In this document: positions 23,513 through 35,303 of the stretch, in pieces | Layout of the letters: the number at the start of each line of letters is the position of its first letter | Numbering within the stretch: the stretch's first letter is position 1 | Source of the DNA: Diphasiastrum complanatum | Taxonomy: Eukaryota > Streptophyta > Lycopodiopsida > Lycopodiales > Lycopodiaceae | DNA length: 64,000 bases | Direction: 5' to 3' | Assembly: GCA_029204225.1 (NCBI GenBank) | Contig: CM055095.1 | Location: 66,737,940 to 66,801,939 of the forward strand | Translations under genes and position numbers: made by a program | Notes under the pieces: model-generated | The model's input: the letters and a program-made list of their open reading frames with translations, nothing else | The model's database searches: none | What the model was told of the DNA's origin: nothing

Positions 23513-25279
23513 TAGTCGGTAAACAGGCTAGGAAACCATTTAGATCAAGCCATCGACACTTAGCCCAGACTTTAACTGCTCCTGCACCCCTGCCGATGGT
23601 ACCCGAGGTGGGTGACTCTAGTTTCTAGAGATTGGAAACTCACCTCTCACTTTTTCCTTCTTGGAAGGCGCACTAATATTTCTACTATTTTCAAATGTGG
23701 TTTCGCTTTCAATGTGAAAAATGTCAACTAGTTTAGTTGAGTTAATTTGGCAATTGGAGGCCAAAGTGAAATTTCAACTTAGAGATACATTTCTTAATGT
23801 CAATAAGGCCTAAAAATAGCATTCTTACTATTTCTAACAAGTATATAAGTGGATAAGATCGGATTTGGAACTACTTCTATTGGCTAGTTGAGGTACATTG
23901 CATCCAGTCACTTAAATCTAGGTTTTTGGTGAAGTACCTAGTGTTGGATTCATTTTCTCTACTCTCCTAAATCTCATGTTAATATAGTTCCATTCATATT
24001 ACTACATTTTTATACGCATTGTCACACAGTCTACAGAAATACTCTATTATTGAAGACATAGACAAGAGAATGACAGTTCGTCGACTTGTCGAAGTCACTC
24101 GACTTGTCATAATTGGCCGACTTATCAGGGAAGCCCGACTTGGCTGACTTATCGTGGGGTCCGACTTATTGGGGACCATCCTGAATCCATTGACTATCGG
24201 CATCGACACGCTCGACTCCGAACAATCAAAGCCTTCTCACGGCCACTTCATGTATTGTGCAACAGCCACGATCTATTCCAGACGTCACAATGACTCCATG
24301 CCATATTATTGTACATACATATGCACAATTGTACATTGTATATAGTTGATCATTATAATCAATTAAGTATGACATATGTCATAACCAAACAAAATAAGTG
24401 CTCGAGTGCCCATAAACGCCGAGATGACAGCTTATCAGAGACCGACTTAGTAGATGTTTGCGAGCATTGATTTTTTCTTCTCAAACTGATTGTCATAATA
24501 ATATCAAAATTGTTACAAATTGTAATAAGCTTTGTGAGCACGTGGTTTCGTCTGCTATTGATTTGTGCTCACCAACATCATCTGAACTTATTTCTATACA
24601 TTCAATCTGAATAAATTACTGTATGGTTTTGCATTCAAATTTTGTCAGTGTTGCATGTTTTTCGTTTTTTGTCTGACTTTGTTATTGCTTTGTCTAATTG
24701 TCTGCTCTTGCGCTTTTGCAAACAACTGCACAATCAAGCTCTTCTATTTTGTGTTCACCTACTATTGTTGTAGTGCACACACTGAGGGAATTAGTCGACC
24801 ACTGCTTTCACGCAGTAGTAGGATTGTTCCAATCCAATTGTTCGACCCATCCGATTCACGGATTTCTTACCCATATTCCCTAGCACCTAGAAGTTACCAT
24901 TTTAGGGCAAGTGGCCAAGTGACATTATGGCTGCTATAAATCGTTGTACCAACATGGTAAAATCATCTTCATGTTCTCATTTTATAAAGAAAATTTTTCT
25001 CTTTTGATTCTATGTCCATCTCTTTCATATTTCTCATGATATCTTGAGTTCTAGTGTGTAGAATGTAATTTTTTCTTGTTGTACTTGGATCCACACGTGT
25101 GAAAGACAATGTACTACTACTGTTGCACGAAAAGAGACAACATCATTTATTAGTGATTTTGATCAGATTTTCATGTATTTCCAAATTCTAGCATGGTAGA
25201 TGCATGATTTCTAGCTTGTTGATGATTCTAGATGTGCACTCCAATTTAGCCAAAGATCTAATGATCCATTAAGCATGTC
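23513..25279. other. intergenic sequence without a recognised gene
   Basis: Only short, unconnected open frames are present. It includes a cluster of GACTTATC-like repeats (24,081-24,173). No domains were recognised. Confidence 0.4.
24081..24173. repeat. cluster of degenerate GACTTATC repeats
   Basis: Six or so copies of CGACTTGTC / CGACTTATC / TGACTTATCG occur in about 90 bases, with a related CGACTTAG at about 24,440. Spacing is irregular (9-25 bases), so it is not a simple microsatellite. Confidence 0.55.
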
Positions 25280-26690
25280 TTGGATATGAATTTTTTCACA
25301 TTCAACATCTTTAATATTTATGCACCTAACTCCCCACACTCCCACAGAGATATGTGGAATACCATCTCACCTCATAATCTCCTTTCTTCGGTAATTACTG
25401 ACGACTTCAACAGGTACCTTCACCCTCTTGATGGCCCTAACTACATCACATATACTGAAAGACAAGCTTGGGATTGCATGATAGATTGTTTATATTATTT
25501 AGATGCTCTCTCTCTTTGTAACTCCCTTTGTCTCCACACCTGGAATAATGGTCGATCCCTACCCTTTTTCACTTCGGCCAGACTAGACATATTTTACCTT
25601 TCTAACAAGGCGAGTGGGCGAACAGTTTGTCTTGCAGCTCCTTCCTTGCTTTTCCTATTTCTGACCACCTCCCTGTTGCCCGTCACTTCAACCTCTTTCC
25701 TGTCGAACCCGCTAAATGTCACTCGATTTATATTATGAGCAACTCTCTAATATGGAATAAGGTCCTCCGTTTTGTTCTTTTTGCCAAAATTTTCTCGCTT
25801 AAGGATCTCCAAGATATTTCTGATTGCTCATGGTCCTTTACCCCGAACAACAAGGTAGACTTGTTAAATCTTCCACCACCAACTTTGAATCCTCCCTAAA
25901 ATATAGCCTCTATTCCATCACCATAAATAGAGCTCTTGCAGTCGACCCTTTACTATGAGCTGATGAATTTATTGCTACTTCCAAAAGTCTCAAGATTCTT
26001 CTTCACGCCAAAGCCGCTATATTGCGGAAGAGAACCCACCGCAATTGGCTGCAAGAAACAGACCTACTATCGACTTTCTTCTTCATGAAACTTAAATCTC
26101 AACAAAGGAGAGAAGACAATTGTGGCCTCATTATTAATGATTTCCTCCTCCCTTCTCTCGAAGCCATTTGCAACTCTTCTTCAATTACTTTTTACTTCTC
26201 TTCAATCATGCTATCTCTCCAAAGATCACCAAAGAGGACATCCCCACCTATCATTCTTTCCCCTCTCCTCTCTTTTTGCTTTCTTCACCTCTTTCTTTAG
26301 AAGAGCTGTACCTTGCCCTTGAATCTCTTAATATGGACAAAACTCTTGTTCCTGATGGTGTCCGGATTTTATCCTGGCTCACTGGAGAATTGTCGGACCT
26401 TCTCTCCTTCTTGCCATTAATACTACAATACCAACAAGCACCTTCTCCCCTTTCTTCTCTCAAGGGCTTATTAATCTTATCCCTAAAGGTGTGTCGCCCT
26501 CTTCAATTTCTGACTATTGCCCTCTTACGATGCTCAACACCTCTTATAAGATTGTTGCAAAAGCCATTGCCAAGAGGATCGCCTCTCTCCTCCCCCTATC
26601 ATGTGCAAGGATTGGAAGTCTGGTGATGTAAGTGGAGCCCATACACTAGCTTTTGAAAATTTGGTGCTTCTTTATCTTCTTGACTAAAGG
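25280..26690 (+). mobile_element. L1-like LINE fragment (endonuclease and RT start)
   Basis: Reads FNIFNIYAPNSPHSHRDMWN, an aspartate of the endonuclease fold (TDDFNRYLHPLDGPN; family GDFN), LHTWNNGRSLPFFTSARLD, then SDHLPVARHF (family SDHxPI/V). It continues as RKRTHRNWLQETDLLSTFF, LEELYLALESLNMDKTLVPDG, and in another frame KGVSPSSISDYCPLTMLN and SYKIVAKAIAKRIASLLP, the early RT motifs. It breaks off near 26,690, before the catalytic FADD region, and lacks ORF1. Several frameshifts are present. This copy follows the usual plant L1 pattern, unlike the LINEs at 31-38 kb and 58-61 kb. Confidence 0.85.
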
Positions 26691-27381
26691 GTTGCATATA
26701 GGGATAGCGACACCGTTAATTATAATATTTTGACAAATTTTTATACCTTTTATTTTGATGCATCCATGTGCACCTAGAATTGTATTCGTACTATGCCATA
26801 CCTAGAGGGATTCGATGGACATAAATTAATATTCAAGAGATTCTAAAAAATGCATAAGAATTCTAAGGTGTATTAGCCCAATGCAATAACATTTCATATA
26901 TTAGATCCAATAACCACATCACCACTTGAAGATAACTTTGGAATATTTCCCTCATAAAAAATGACATCTATTCCAATGACCACTTTCTTAGTTGAAGGTT
27001 ATATATGTATCGCTTTGGATCTTGTGGATCCATGTATGGTCAATTTGCATCTCTTGTTGGAACATGCTAGGGTGTTGCATAGGCCAAAAGGCATTATTTG
27101 ATGTGAATATGTTTCCCATATAGTCTCAAAGGCAATTTTGTGTTGATCCACATGGGCAATTATCCTTGATTATACCTATCAGACCCATCAAGAAAAGTAC
27201 ATGCCTCCTCCCCATCTACCCATTCTAGTACACTCAATGCAAGATAGGAATATCAATGGAAAAAACTTATTTAAGTTGGCACTACGTGGCACAAGAGGTG
27301 ACATTTCATTTTTTTGTGTGATGAAATTTTGATCAGAAGGAGATGTTATTCATAACATATATTCTTCTCTCTTGTTATGTT
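26691..27381. other. intergenic stretch without intact gene
   Basis: AT-rich sequence. The only recognisable content is a badly decayed gypsy RT on the - strand, listed separately. Confidence 0.4.
27050..27245 (-). pseudogene. gypsy reverse transcriptase relic
   Basis: On the - strand the words WVDGEEACTFLDGSDRYNQ, then across frames DQHKIAFETIWETYSH and IMPFGLCNT match the gypsy RT sequence around FLDGFSGYNQ...KTAF...MPFGL. It is short and frameshifted, with no flanking domains. Confidence 0.55.
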
Positions 27382-28385
27382 CTCATTTGCGAGGTTTTGA
27401 CAATCTGCAAGTAAATTCTTTGCGAGTTTTATTTACAAATAATTTCTAAGATTTCATGGCACATGGTATGCTATCAAATATATAGGCTTTATATATAATC
27501 ATTTCATACTAGATAAAAACTAACTTTGATTATACCCATGGATTCTACATAAAAAATGGAGCACTTTTGCTTTTTGGACCATCATCCGAGCAATAGTAAG
27601 AAAGTTATGACAGTTCAACATCTTTTAGACTAGAAAATATTTTTCCCTTGGAACCTAAAAGGGGTAGCACACCGGCGTGCTATCAATTTGAGTTAAATAT
27701 TAAAAGTCTAAATTGGTAGCATGCCGGCGTGCTACCCCTTTCAAGCTCCAAGAAACAAAAAAATTAGGCTAAAAAACTTTGAAGGGCGATAACTTTCTTA
27801 ATATTGCTCGGATTGAGATGATCCAAAAAGCAAAAATGCTTCATTTTTCACGTAGAATACATTGCTTTAATCAAATTTGACAAAAAAAAAAAAATGACAG
27901 TATTTTATTATTTCATCATCTTGACATAAGCTTAATAGTTAAGTTATAGCCTCCATCTAGAACATACAATAAAAAAAAATATTTTTTACTAACGTTGATT
28001 TTATGATACTTATCATAGGCTCGGCCACATGCCATCATGTCTTCTAATGTATGGTCGTACATCAATCCTTGGCAGTAGACAATAATGTTTTAGCTTGATA
28101 AATGTAAAATTAAAGTGTTTAAGTTTTCTACGTTCTCAATGATATAGCATACTATTATGTACAATTTGTAGACAACATGATTTGCAGACATATCTTTTAG
28201 CTAGTAAGAAAATAAACAACATGATAATGAAGTATAGAAATAGATTTCACCCCCAAAAACGAAGTAGATTAAAAACCTACAAACAATGTAGCATGCCATG
28301 TGCTATCAATTTGACGTAATTTAAAAACACTAAACTCGCAAAACTCGCAAATGATTTACTGGCAAAATGCCAAACCCCTCATTTG
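27382..28385. repeat. about 1-kb element bounded by imperfect inverted repeats
   Basis: The left edge (27,382-27,436: TTTGCGAGGTTTTG..., CTTTGCGAGTTTT) is matched, inverted, by the right edge (28,325-28,385: AAAACTCGCAAATGATTTAC, CAAACCCCTCATTTG), about three quarters identical over 42 bases by eye. Inside lie a long hairpin (27,515-27,895) and a partial repeat of its core near 28,288 (TAGCATGCCATGTGCTATCA). No coding sequence. Likely a non-autonomous DNA transposon; superfamily not determined and no clear target duplication read. Confidence 0.6.
27515..27895. repeat. long imperfect hairpin (foldback)
   Basis: Two arms of about 180 bases meet near 27,705. The left arm has GATTCTACATAAAAAATGGA, GCTTTTTGGACCATC, GAGCAATA and GGGGTAGCACACCGGCGTGC. 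The right arm has, inverted, GCATGCCGGCGTGCTACCCC, TATTGCTCGG, GATCCAAAAAGC and TTTTTCACGTAGAATAC. A transcript would fold into a long double strand, a possible small-RNA source. Confidence 0.8.
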
Positions 28386-29696
28386 TGTGGTAAATTGGAG
28401 TCAAAACCCTGACTTCATGGAAAAGGAAGTGAAGTCCCAATCAACTCACTACTCATTAGAAGAGTATTTACAACATTTTACAAGATGACACCCAACCTTA
28501 TATACATGCTATTTATGTTCCATTGTCAATCCAAATTTTAGCCCTTATTTATGTTATTGTAGATAATACTCTAGTCCGACTTGGCTATAGTGGGAGACTT
28601 GACACTTCCTCTTTACCATGCGAGGCAATCCAAGTGCATTTATTTGGGAAAAAGCCCAATGCTTATGCGGTTGAATTGCCACTCACAACTCCACGCCATC
28701 TTACAATCATCCAAAGTTTAAATCGTGGGACCTTCCATCATTTGATTTGAGTTGCCACTATATGTCACATGACATGGCACTCATTATTGCCACATAAGTG
28801 CAACTTGAGTGCATCTTTTGGGCCTATACATAAGATAAAGACAACTTAAGTGCATATTTTGAGCTTGTCATGTTGCTTAGCTATTTGGGGTGCAATTGTC
28901 AATTTAAGCCCAATGGGCAAGACATAAGCAAGTAAAGCCATCCAACGAGTGATGAACCAATCACTAGTTTTCAAAGCATCGCTCAAAAATTTGATCTATA
29001 TTTTGCAAAAATGCTTAAATGTGTTAATAAAACATGCTGAAAATAGATTTAAGGAAATGTGCCTTACAAATATGTAAGGTGTGATTACAATAAAAAAGAA
29101 AATGCACCTTAGAAACATGTAAAGTGCTTTTATCATAAATAAAAAGTCCAAAATCCTCACACTTTACTGAAAGAAGGCATTTTTAGATTTATAGCAATTT
29201 TTAAGTGATGCTTTACGTGGGGGAAAGCCCCCTTTTCTCGAGCCTTTCCCTATACGTAATGGATACGTTTTGCCTATTGAACAGATTAAAAAGCAGAATA
29301 AGCATCTGTTTAATTTCTTTTTTTGGTGCGCTTTCCAGCCTGAGCATCAGGCGTCAGGCGCAAGCTGCCACGTGGTGGCTTTAGATTGGTCAAAAAGTCA
29401 AACTGCTCATTAAGTTCCAAAATGTAAATGTAAAAAAAAGTCGCAATGGAAGGCGCTGGGCACATGCCATTTTGCTCGGTTCGGCTTTCCAAAAATTTGT
29501 AAACTCGGCCCGTCTGAGCCTCGCCTAAAAAATTCTGGAAATCCTTACGAGGCAAAATGGCTTGTCGCCGGTCCCTTCCATAGTACAAAAAGGTTCTTAG
29601 ATCTTATACAATAAACGCCTAGTAGGCAATTCCATATTTGTGCTCTAAATATTTGAGTTCGCCTTTCACTAAAATATGCACAAGGCAGTACATGGC
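28386..29696. other. spacer without recognised gene
   Basis: AT-rich to 29,300, then a moderately GC-rich stretch (29,310-29,590) with a 92-codon - strand frame of no recognised similarity. No domain, tRNA or LTR was found. Confidence 0.4.
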
Positions 29697-29806
29697 AGGT
29701 GTGCATCCAACGGTGCACCTTCAATGAGAGAGTGTAAAGAATAATCTCTCACTAGATGCTTGCACTGACACTCTCTCACTAAAGGTGCACCGTTGGACGC
29801 ACACCT
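29697..29806. repeat. short hairpin with 39-nt arms upstream of the host gene leader
   Basis: Left arm 29,697-29,735 begins AGGTGTGCATCCAACGGTGC and ends GAGAGAGTGT. Right arm 29,768-29,806 is its inverse with 3 mismatches in 39. The loop is 32 nt. It lies just ahead of the CT-rich leader at 29,820-30,092. It may be a miniature transposon or part of a promoter. Pairing is seen directly; function is not known. Confidence 0.85.
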
Positions 29807-29819
29807 AGCATTTATTGCT

Positions 29820-30116
29820 TGTGCATTTTACATATGGACCCCCTAACTACATCTATTAAAATACCCAATCATCATCATAATAATAAGAATAAAGGCAGAA
29901 GAAACCCTAGGAAGGAGTATGTGAACAAGGCCCATCCCCTTTCCTTGCTTGCTTCCTCTTCTTTCTCGCCTGCATTCCTTAGCGCCATTTTACTGCTCCC
30001 TCTCTCTCTCTCTCTCTCTGCTTCTTTTGTTCGCTGGCTATCAGGACGGGGGGAGGAGGCACTAGAATCATCGAGCTCTCGTTGCCGTGGCCATGGTGAC
30101 ATCCAACAACGCCAAT
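29820..30116 (+). promoter_or_regulatory. candidate promoter/5' leader and first exon of the RRM gene
   Basis: Contains AAACCCTAG (a telo-box-like motif common near plant translation-related genes), a pyrimidine-rich run (CCCTCTCTCTCTCTCTCTCT), and an ATG in strong context (GCCATGG, ATG at 30,093) opening MVTSNNAN, then GTACGC, a possible splice donor. No TATA box stands out. The link to the exons from 39,724 is inferred from strand and position; intervening N-terminal exons were not identified. Confidence 0.35.
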
Positions 30117-31020
30117 GTACGCTTTCTTGATGTCTTTACGCTCTTCTTCCTCATCATTCTGCTTCAATTTTACGTTCCACTCATCTGGTTTTCCTTTCTT
30201 TCACAATGTTTCTTCCATGTACTTGTATCTCAATTTCAAAACAATCTCTTGCTACTTTTTGACTCCCTTGGTTTTCGTCATCAATAATTCCTTTTCCGGT
30301 ATCATACGTCAACTAGAATCTATAACCCTATCGCATTATGTTTATCTTCCTCTTGGTTTTTAGCTCATTTGGCTATTCTGCAAATGCCAGTCATTACCTT
30401 TACTTCTGGTTATCTACGTGGGCTTTGTCCTCTTGAGCTTGCTTTTCCCCTGCATTTATTTTTCTTCTCGCTTTTAAAGCACCCGGTTCCGTTTGAATTT
30501 TTATCTGGGTTCAGATTCATGTTATAAGCCGTATATATTATCGCTATTCTTACTGCAGCCTCCAGTCTGGAAATCTAATCTTTAAAGTGTCCTTTATTGT
30601 GCGGCTGATTGGGGTTGAACTCCTGACCTTACGTAGAGGAAAGAAGTTTTCAACAACATGCCACGTATTGGAGGAAGAAATTAAAATCTTTTTCCCTTGT
30701 TATTATAACATTTCCTGTTTAGATTCTGTAGCTGATCTGTATCAGGTGCAGTATTCTGTAAAAGCCAAACATATTCAATTGACACAATAGTTTTATTTAT
30801 TTTTAGTTTTGACTGCAACCAACAGAAACATATATATTTGTAAACATTCAATTTGTATCTTTGACTGCAGTTTGATCCCTTTTTTTTTTTTTGAGACGGA
30901 CGCCGCCGAGGCTGAACACATATTTTGTTCTGTGATGTGTTTAAAAAATTTGTGTTATAGCTACAGTCCAAGATGTACCAGAGGTTTAAAACAAAAATTA
31001 TGCTATGAGAGAGATAAGAA
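30117..31020. other. presumed first intron of the RRM gene
   Basis: T-rich intron-like sequence with no recognised repeat apart from a T12 run near 30,880. No exon could be supported here. Confidence 0.35.
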
Positions 31021-31550
31021 AGAAAGCTCTATTAATGTACCTGGTGGGGTTGGGTGAGCTGTAGTTCACCTGCATTGTCTTTGGGGTTGATCTTTGGAGG
31101 GGACAATTACCTCATCCTTAGAGCTATTGTCAAACCTGTCTTCATGTGGACTATGGCGTGAAATAAAGGAAGTAATAGTAGACTGAAGCAACTCGTGTCC
31201 ACTAGAAGACATTGTACTGCAGTGTGCTCTCCTCTGTATGAACAGCATGGCCACACATCTCTTATCCACATGTGAGAGCAGGGAATGCGGAGTCATTGGT
31301 TGCTCACGGTATAGGCAGTAGTATTTACTTTGAATCTCATAGTAAAGATGACCAGAAAATAAAATGCTCCTTTGTCTCAACAAGTACATATGTTGTCCTT
31401 TTGCGATATCACTTAAAAGCGTGCAATTTCAATTGTAGCTGTTAAGGAGACACAGGGATGGCAATGTGATGTGAAACAAAGGACGTTTCACGAAACATAT
31501 GTGAGAGCATAGAGAAACAGTCCCAGTCGGATGACAACAATTTAGTACAC
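31021..31550 (-). mobile_element. LINE 3' end (C-terminal Cys/His domain)
   Basis: On the - strand, LFSGHLYYEIQSKYYCLYRE, HVDKRCVAMLF and a polar tail ending PQRQCR correspond to the C-terminal end of the LINE at 60,626-61,321 (IFRCPIYYEIRGRYHCLF, DSRCVALML). Further upstream to about 31,550 it is too decayed to read. The 3' terminus ATTAATAGAGCTTTC is followed by TTTCTTATCTCTCTC. Only the last quarter of ORF2 remains. Confidence 0.75.
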
Positions 31551-31552
31551 CA

Positions 31553-32660
31553 CTATAGATGTGCAACGCTCCAGAACGAGTGTTCCAAAAGATGTCAGCG
31601 TTTCGGATCAGAACGGTGTTTTTTTTAAAATTTGTTTTTCTTGATTTTTAAGCATGTGTTAGGGTGGAAAAAAACAACACCTAAAGAGTTTGTAAATTGT
31701 GAATTAGACTGTCAGTGGTCATTGATGCATGGTGTTTGATATATGATAGTCTAGACTCCAGATGTTAGTTTACAATAATACATGGTAACGAGTCTTTTAA
31801 GTAGCTACTAGCCTAGAAGTTGTTTAGCAAGCTTTTTGTAATATCACAACTATTGCAGAATCTAGATTTCTAGCCTGATTGAGAATACCCAAAGTTCATA
31901 AGAACAAGCAAACTACCATCCAAAAAATCAGGGCAATACAACAAACTGTACCATTAAAAAATTGACCTAGAGGCTAGCATTCAATGAGTTTTTAACTTAA
32001 ACAAACCGATGTCAAATATGGTGCAATGACGCATACTAAACAGGTCATACAAAGCATACATGAAGCATTTAGCATGCTGCATACCCAGCTTGAAACTTAA
32101 AAGTAATTACAATACCTATGATACAAAAACATGGAAAATGATCCACATTTTACACATGACTCATGAGAATGATCATTATGTCATAACCATCTGACATATA
32201 TCAAGCAGTGTCCCAATGGCAAATACATGAGTTTGGTGGATGGACGTTGGACTCAGAGTCATCTGACATGAAAATAAACCCTAAATCCCTATGACTCGGA
32301 GGCATCATGCATCGCCTCTCCTACGGAAGAATGCGCTTGAGTGCAGCCCTTTGCAAAATGTTTCAACGAACCTCATATACATACAAGAATGCTTATTACA
32401 TCTTGAATCAAATTACAAGACTACTTTTTTAGCTGTAATGGAAGATCTATCGAAGAATCTAAGCAGATCGGAACTGGTGGTCATGAAGGTCGATATTGGA
32501 TTTCGACCCTGAAGATTGGTTCTTGATTTCGACTCAACAATCGAGTTGGATCGAAATGAGTGGGTCGAACTTTTTATCTCGACCCTAGGGATCAAAGTAG
32601 ACGTTGATTCAATTCGACACGTCGATCCAAGCCAAGGATTGACTTAGATTTCGATCTGAT
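31553..32660. other. insert between LINE fragments, with a hAT-like end
   Basis: Starts CTATAGATGTGCAACGCTCC, close to the terminal sequence of the hAT-like elements described at 50,599, and continues with GAACGAGTGTTCC palindromes and a T-run. The other end was not located. The section 32,500-32,650 is dense in TCGA-containing words (GGTCGAT, TTCGACTC, GTCGATCC). No coding sequence. Confidence 0.4.
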
Positions 32661-32668
32661 TTGATTTT

Positions 32669-32812
32669 GGGCTATTTTGACCCTTCAGTTGTATTTTCAA
32701 CTTTGGGCTATTTTGACCCTTCGGATGCATTTTCGACCTTGGGCCATTTTGACCCTTAGGATGCATTTTGGACCTTGGGCCATTTTGACCCTTCGGATGT
32801 AAATTTTAACCC
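32669..32812. repeat. 36-bp tandem repeat, four units
   Basis: Each unit reads approximately GGGCTATTTTGACCCTTCGG followed by ATGCATTTTCGACCTT. Four head-to-tail copies have a few substitutions each. Confidence 0.88.
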
Positions 32813-32849
32813 ATTTTGTAGATTGTCGTTTTTCGTGAGTAAATATGCA

Positions 32850-34054
32850 GACCTACAGAAACCAGTTTACAATTTTGTTGAATCCTCACATGGAGTGAGA
32901 TTAAAAGCCGATAGTACATACGAGCGTGTGGAGTTTTTATGATGTTTGGATGGGAAAACCATGGAAATAGTAGTATGAAAAGCTGTAGTGAGAAAAGATG
33001 CTTGGGAATAGATCGGGCTATCATATGGGACGTGCTTCAGTATGAAAGAGAGCTTTCTAATAAAGGCGTGTGTATGCATGACTGAACATGTATCTGGGAG
33101 CATGTTTCATTGGAGAGGGAGTAAATGGAGAAAGAAATAACATTGATCTTAGATGGACAGAAAGAAAGGAATGACCATGTAGTGTGGTGGGAGGAATAGT
33201 GAAACCAGATAAATAGGGTATGAGAGATGGTGACCCCATAAAATAGTCTACAACACTATGGCCACCAAGTGTAGTCACCATAACTTACTACACCAGAACT
33301 TGGCCAACAATACTAGCCATTAAAATTGGCACGCTTATGAGCGTCACCTAGCAAAAGAAAATGCTCTATGTTTATAGAAATGGGGCCTTCAACGTTAGCA
33401 GATATCTTCGTATCCACACTATCCAGGGCATGTATCCTCAAAGGGTCATTAGTGACTGCATGAAACTTTGTTTGTCTAAAAGATGTCCTGTCATCTAAAT
33501 CTTCGGCAAGAAGTATTTGACCACGCTCAGAGTAGGAGAATGTCCGAAGAGAGATCAACGTACGAAGAGCCCATACTATCTGCAAAAATTGAAAATTTTG
33601 GTGTTAAATAACAAATCGCCAAATACATATCCCTGTCAAGCCCAATACTCTGACCAACAAACCGAATCCAAAGACATCATGCCTGCTCATCCTGTTGAAC
33701 CAAACCAATGATAGGCTGTAATGAGTTCTTCAAGCATGCCACTCCCCCAAACCCTCTGCCCCCCACAGATTTAGTCTTTGGACGAAAGACTGACACCCGC
33801 ATGAATGCCTGAAACTCTGGGAATTCTCTCGACTGACTTTCATTAGTCTCCATAAAAAGAAGTATATCACCTTGTGAGATGAAATCTGCTAAATCTCTTG
33901 CCGCTGCCCGAAGAATGAATACCATTATAGTTTCATAGACCAATGTAGAGGTGATGTGGATGGGGTCCCAGGTTGCTCCTACGCTCGAGAACCCCATCTC
34001 CCTATGCACTACCCTATGCATTAGAGACCCTCCTTTGATCTGAAACATCGTCAA
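32850..34054 (-). pseudogene. LINE endonuclease fragment
   Basis: - strand: HREMGFSSVGATWDPIHITS, DLADFISQGDILLFMETNES (the ETN/ETH active-site glutamate region), a frame change, HALDSVDTKISANVEGPIS, then SVVDYFMGSPSLIPYLSGFT, PPTTLHGHSFLSVHLRS (the DH of the final active-site strand) and QASFLTTAFHTTISMVFPSK. It is the same family as the LINEs at 35,265-38,530 and 57,855-61,525. At least three frame breaks; RT is absent downstream. Confidence 0.82.
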
Positions 34055-34056
34055 AC

Positions 34057-34450
34057 CTACTCATATAGTGCCATGACAACCAATATGGTATTAGTAGAAA
34101 AACTAAGATCCCTCAATCTTTGGATGAGCATGTGTTGCGGGACTGAGTCAAAAGTTCCGGAAATCCACAAAATAGCAATAAACTCTCTCATGTCTAGACC
34201 TGGCCTCCTCAATGAGCACGAAGTGTGAGCACATGATTGGAAGTGGAATGTTGTGTCTTGAAGCTGGCCTGGACCCAAGGCATGCAATCTCCATGTCTTT
34301 GCCTCACTACTAGTCACTGTCTATAGGACAGTGCCATAAAGCTTAGCCACAATGTGCCCCATCATAATGCTACGATATGTTGACGTAGAAGAAACATCTC
34401 CCGTATCATCGTAGCCATGCAATGTGGGTCCGAGTGTAATTTGACTGGGG
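34057..34450 (-). pseudogene. LINE reverse transcriptase fragment, out of order with the endonuclease
   Basis: On the - strand: YRSIMMGHIVAKLYGTVL, EAKTWRLHALGPGQLQD, LDMREFIAILWISGTFDSVP (family FDSVP with the first catalytic Asp), MLIQRLRDLSF and VVMALYE. It ends exactly where the endonuclease fragment begins, although endonuclease should precede RT. So two pieces of the same LINE family are joined in reversed domain order. Confidence 0.8.
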
Positions 34451-34899
34451 TGTCGGAATTCAAGGTGAACTAGAAGTGGAAACATTCACAATGAATTAAG
34501 TGATTAACGTTCTATGAACAATCACAAATTATGCATATAAGTGGAAGCATAGTAGGATATCAATGGAGACAAATCTCTATACAAAGAAATGTATGTCCAA
34601 AAGCCAACAGCCAATAGCCATATGTTACATAGGAGTTACAAAAGCAAATGAAAAGCCTTGGCATTGGACAGCCAAGTGCTAATTTGAGAAGGTCACTTGC
34701 CCCATGGACCCCCCATTATGAGTTGGGCCCCTCTAAACTTGAGTACATGGACCAAAAGTTAAAAAATGCTCCTTAGGTCCTCAAAACCATATACATTGCC
34801 CCAACTTCATTAAATATGGCATTAACCCCATGAAGTCACGCAATCCAAGCCTGGAGAAAGCTCTGTACTCGCGGTACTATTTTACTATCTCTGGAGAAG
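34451..34899. other. spacer between LINE fragments
   Basis: No coding sequence recognised. Text such as AATAGCCATATGTTACATAG resembles LTR-type sequence, but no partner is present. Confidence 0.3.
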
Positions 34900-35267
<368 letters not shown>

Positions 35268-35303
35268 TATTAATGTCTTTTCCATTCCAAAAGGCATATA
35301 AGA

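Noticed and set aside
24655..24939. 94-codon + strand Cys/Leu-rich frame resembling a membrane peptide
   Set aside because: T-rich sequence gives hydrophobic translations by chance; a second frame is open over the same stretch.
28523..28750. 75-codon + strand frame
   Set aside because: No similarity recognised; length expected by chance.
29310..29588. 92-codon - strand frame in a GC-richer stretch
   Set aside because: No recognised domain, no splice or promoter context, and no supporting neighbour.
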